Part shown: positions 12,558 to 14,187 of the stretch, one piece after another
How the letters are laid out: the number at the start of each line of letters is the position of its first letter
Numbering within the stretch: position 1 is the stretch's first letter
DNA from: Balneolales bacterium
GTDB taxonomy: Bacteria > Bacteroidota > Rhodothermia > Balneolales > Natronogracilivirgulaceae
Direction of reading: 5' to 3'
NCBI GenBank assembly: GCA_007127695.1
Contig: SKYW01000292.1
Span: 1-14,187 of the forward strand
Length of the DNA: 14,187 nucleotides
Translations under genes and position numbers: made by a program
Notes under the pieces: model-generated
Database searches by the model: none
What the model was told of the DNA's origin: nothing
What the model saw: only the letters and a program-made list of their open reading frames with translations

Positions 12558-14187
12558 ATGTATTTCAGCACCACCGACGACAGCCTCGACCTGCAAAAAA
12601 TCCAGGACGACATCACCTATCTTAGAAACTGCTTCATCGACATGCTCCGCGACCTTGGGGAGGAGGATGTGATCCGGCATCTGGAAGGTGACCACGATGC
12701 CGAAGTTGATCCCGATAAGCTAAGCAAGGCTTTTTCGCTTTATTTCCAGCTCATCACCATCGTCGAGGAAAATGCGGCTGTGCAGCTTCGCCGGAAACTC
12801 GAAAACATGCACGGACCGGAGCGCATTTCCGGTCTTTGGGGACGCATCCTGCATGACCTTAAAAAAATGGGCCACCCGGCAGAGGATATCGCCACCACGC
12901 TGCCGGACATCCGCATCGAACCGGTGCTGACCGCGCATCCAACCGAATCAAAGCGCTCTACGGTGATCGACCAGCTTCGGGCCATTTACCTGCTGATGGT
13001 CAAGCGCGAGAATCAGATCTGGACCCCCAACGAAAAAGAACAGATTGCCGAGGAAATAAAGGTGGCTTTGAGCCGGCTCTGGATTACGGGACAGGTCTTC
13101 CTGCAGAAACCCTCCATCCAGGACGAGCTGCGCAACATCATGCACTACCTGAAGAACGTGTTCCCGGTTGTGCTGCCGCTTCTGGACCAGCGTCTTCGGG
13201 ACGCCTGGAAGCACGCCGGCTTTGAACCGTCACTTATCGAAAACCGCCGCCATCTCCCTGGCATCTCCTTTGGCAACTGGGTCGGCGGAGATCGCGACGG
13301 TCACCCGTTTGTGACCGATAAGGTTACCGAACATACGCTTTACGAGCTCAGAAAGCAGGCGCTGTCGCTGATCCGGACGGACCTGGTCAGTCTTGCACGA
13401 AAAATCAGTATCTCTTCCAATGAGGTCGCGATTCCCGGCTTCTTCCAGGAGCACCTGGATCATTTGCGGACGCTTACCGGCCGGGCAGGTGTGGCCGGAC
13501 TGGAGCGGAATCCCCGGGAACCGTGGCGCCAGTTCGTCAACCTGATACTGTCGCGATTGCCAATTGACGATACCGGCAATCCGCTCACGGAAGTAACCGA
13601 AAAGCGTCACTATCGCATGGCCGAGGAGTTGCAGGAGGACCTGGACATTCTACACGATTCCCTTATCGAAATCAACAGCCGGCGAATTGCCCGGGTGGAT
13701 GTGGAGCCGATCGCCCGCAAGGTGGCAACATTCGGGTTCCACATGGCCTCCCTGGATATCCGTCAGAACAGCCGGTTCCATGATGCGGCACTTTCGCAGC
13801 TGATGCAGGCTGCCGGCGTTGAAGATGCCGAACATTTCGCTGACTGGTCAGAGGAGCGCCGCCTTTCCTTCCTCAACAAAGAGCTCTCCACGGCACGTCC
13901 GTTCATGCGTCACCGGCATGGCCTTGGCAAGGAAGCGGATGCCGTGTTGGCCTGCTATCGCATCCTCTACCGCTATGCCCGTCGCTATGGGACCCGGGGA
14001 ATTGGCGCGCTCATCGTGAGCATGACCCGCAGCCTTTCCGATCTGCTGGTTGTCTATCTGCTGGCCCGGGAGGCGGGGTTGCTTATCTCCGGCAAAGACG
14101 GAATGGCTTGCATCTTCCCGGTGGTGCCGCTGCTTGAGACCATTGAAGATCTGGAGCGCGGCCCAGGGATATTGGATGCGTTTTTGA
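12558..14187 (+). CDS. ppc: Phosphoenolpyruvate carboxylase, N-terminal part (3' end outside window)
   Basis: This cytoplasmic enzyme adds bicarbonate to phosphoenolpyruvate to make oxaloacetate, refilling the citric acid cycle. The frame is open from ATG 12558 to the window edge (543 codons plus one base); the last TGA of the window is out of frame and is not its stop. The full enzyme is usually 850-950 residues, so roughly 60 per cent is present. Visible family features are VLTAHPTE with the catalytic histidine H127, GNWVGGDRDGHPFVT (about 239-253), the motif FHMASLDIRQNS (394-405, R402 being the phosphoenolpyruvate-site arginine), and PVVPLLETIEDL near the edge. The start ATG is the first in frame near the domain beginning. 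There is no clear Shine-Dalgarno. I checked the frame by hand across the whole segment and found no frameshift. Confidence 0.97.
   Translation, partial: MYFSTTDDSLDLQKIQDDITYLRNCFIDMLRDLGEEDVIRHLEGDHDAEVDPDKLSKAFSLYFQLITIVEENAAVQLRRKLENMHGPERISGLWGRILHDLKKMGHPAEDIATTLPDIRIEPVLTAHPTESKRSTVIDQLRAIYLLMVKRENQIWTPNEKEQIAEEIKVALSRLWITGQVFLQKPSIQDELRNIMHYLKNVFPVVLPLLDQRLRDAWKHAGFEPSLIENRRHLPGISFGNWVGGDRDGHPFVTDKVTEHTLYELRKQALSLIRTDLVSLARKISISSNEVAIPGFFQEHLDHLRTLTGRAGVAGLERNPREPWRQFVNLILSRLPIDDTGNPLTEVTEKRHYRMAEELQEDLDILHDSLIEINSRRIARVDVEPIARKVATFGFHMASLDIRQNSRFHDAALSQLMQAAGVEDAEHFADWSEERRLSFLNKELSTARPFMRHRHGLGKEADAVLACYRILYRYARRYGTRGIGALIVSMTRSLSDLLVVYLLAREAGLLISGKDGMACIFPVVPLLETIEDLERGPGILDAFL

Noticed and set aside
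12207..12695. 162-codon - strand frame covering the small candidate gene and the beginning of ppc
   Set aside because: It overlaps the conserved ppc coding start on the opposite strand and shows no domain.
14185..14187. TGA at the last three bases as the ppc stop
   Set aside because: The ppc frame reads TTT TTG A at the edge, so this TGA is out of frame and the gene continues beyond the window.
1..14187. Defence island, CRISPR, mobile element, toxin-antitoxin or biosynthetic cluster
   Set aside because: I looked for spaced repeats, transposase, integrase or nuclease motifs, paired small genes and carrier-protein motifs and found none. The gene content is core metabolism, envelope and membrane biogenesis.

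Overview
This is an ordinary, gene-dense stretch of a bacterial chromosome of moderately high G+C. I recognise twelve protein genes. The first (rnpA) is cut by the left edge and the last (ppc) by the right edge. There is also one possible small membrane-protein gene. I see no rRNA, tRNA, CRISPR array, insertion sequence, phage gene or integrase. The protein types suggest the Bacteroidota/Rhodothermota/Balneolota group: a YidC of about 610 residues starting MDRNTVIGF, a PEP carboxylase, a lipoprotein M1 peptidase, and mostly poor Shine-Dalgarno sites. This placement is an inference from protein style, not a phylogeny.

Layout. (1) 2-2427, + strand: rnpA-yidD-yidC, the conserved cluster for RNase P protein and membrane insertion. 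rnpA and yidD overlap by ATGA. yidC starts at a TTG 12 nt after yidD and in the same frame. (2) 2554-4125, + strand: an exported N-acetylmuramoyl-L-alanine amidase with Ig-like, SH3-like and AMIN-like regions before the catalytic domain. It lies directly after yidC. (3) 4135-9196, all on the - strand and read from right to left: a YjbQ-family protein, a creatininase-family amidohydrolase, an M1-family lipoprotein metallopeptidase, a 69-residue zinc-ribbon protein and an AI-2E-family membrane protein. (4) 9475-10836, + strand: NADP-type glutamate dehydrogenase, divergent from the YjbQ gene across 278 bp. (5) 10846-11994, - strand: an exported polysaccharide deacetylase, convergent with gdhA. 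(6) 11995-12557: mostly intergenic, with a palindrome, short direct repeats and a candidate 52-residue single-pass membrane protein. (7) 12558 to the end, + strand: phosphoenolpyruvate carboxylase.

How the genes relate. rnpA, yidD and yidC serve RNA processing and membrane-protein biogenesis. The amidase and the polysaccharide deacetylase both act in the cell envelope on sugar polymers. The M1 peptidase is probably anchored to a membrane as a lipoprotein. gdhA (ammonium assimilation to glutamate) and ppc (refilling oxaloacetate) are central carbon and nitrogen enzymes, but they are not adjacent or clearly co-regulated. Both convergent pairs (amidase/AI-2E and gdhA/deacetylase) are separated by only 9 bp, so the region is compact and leaves no room for ordinary terminators between stops.

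I did not find a convincing new multi-gene system. The items most worth a second look are the candidate small membrane protein at 12237-12395, the conflicting start signals before the amidase, the YjbQ/creatininase start choice (a GTGA overlap against an internal ATG), and the operator-like palindrome upstream of the deacetylase.
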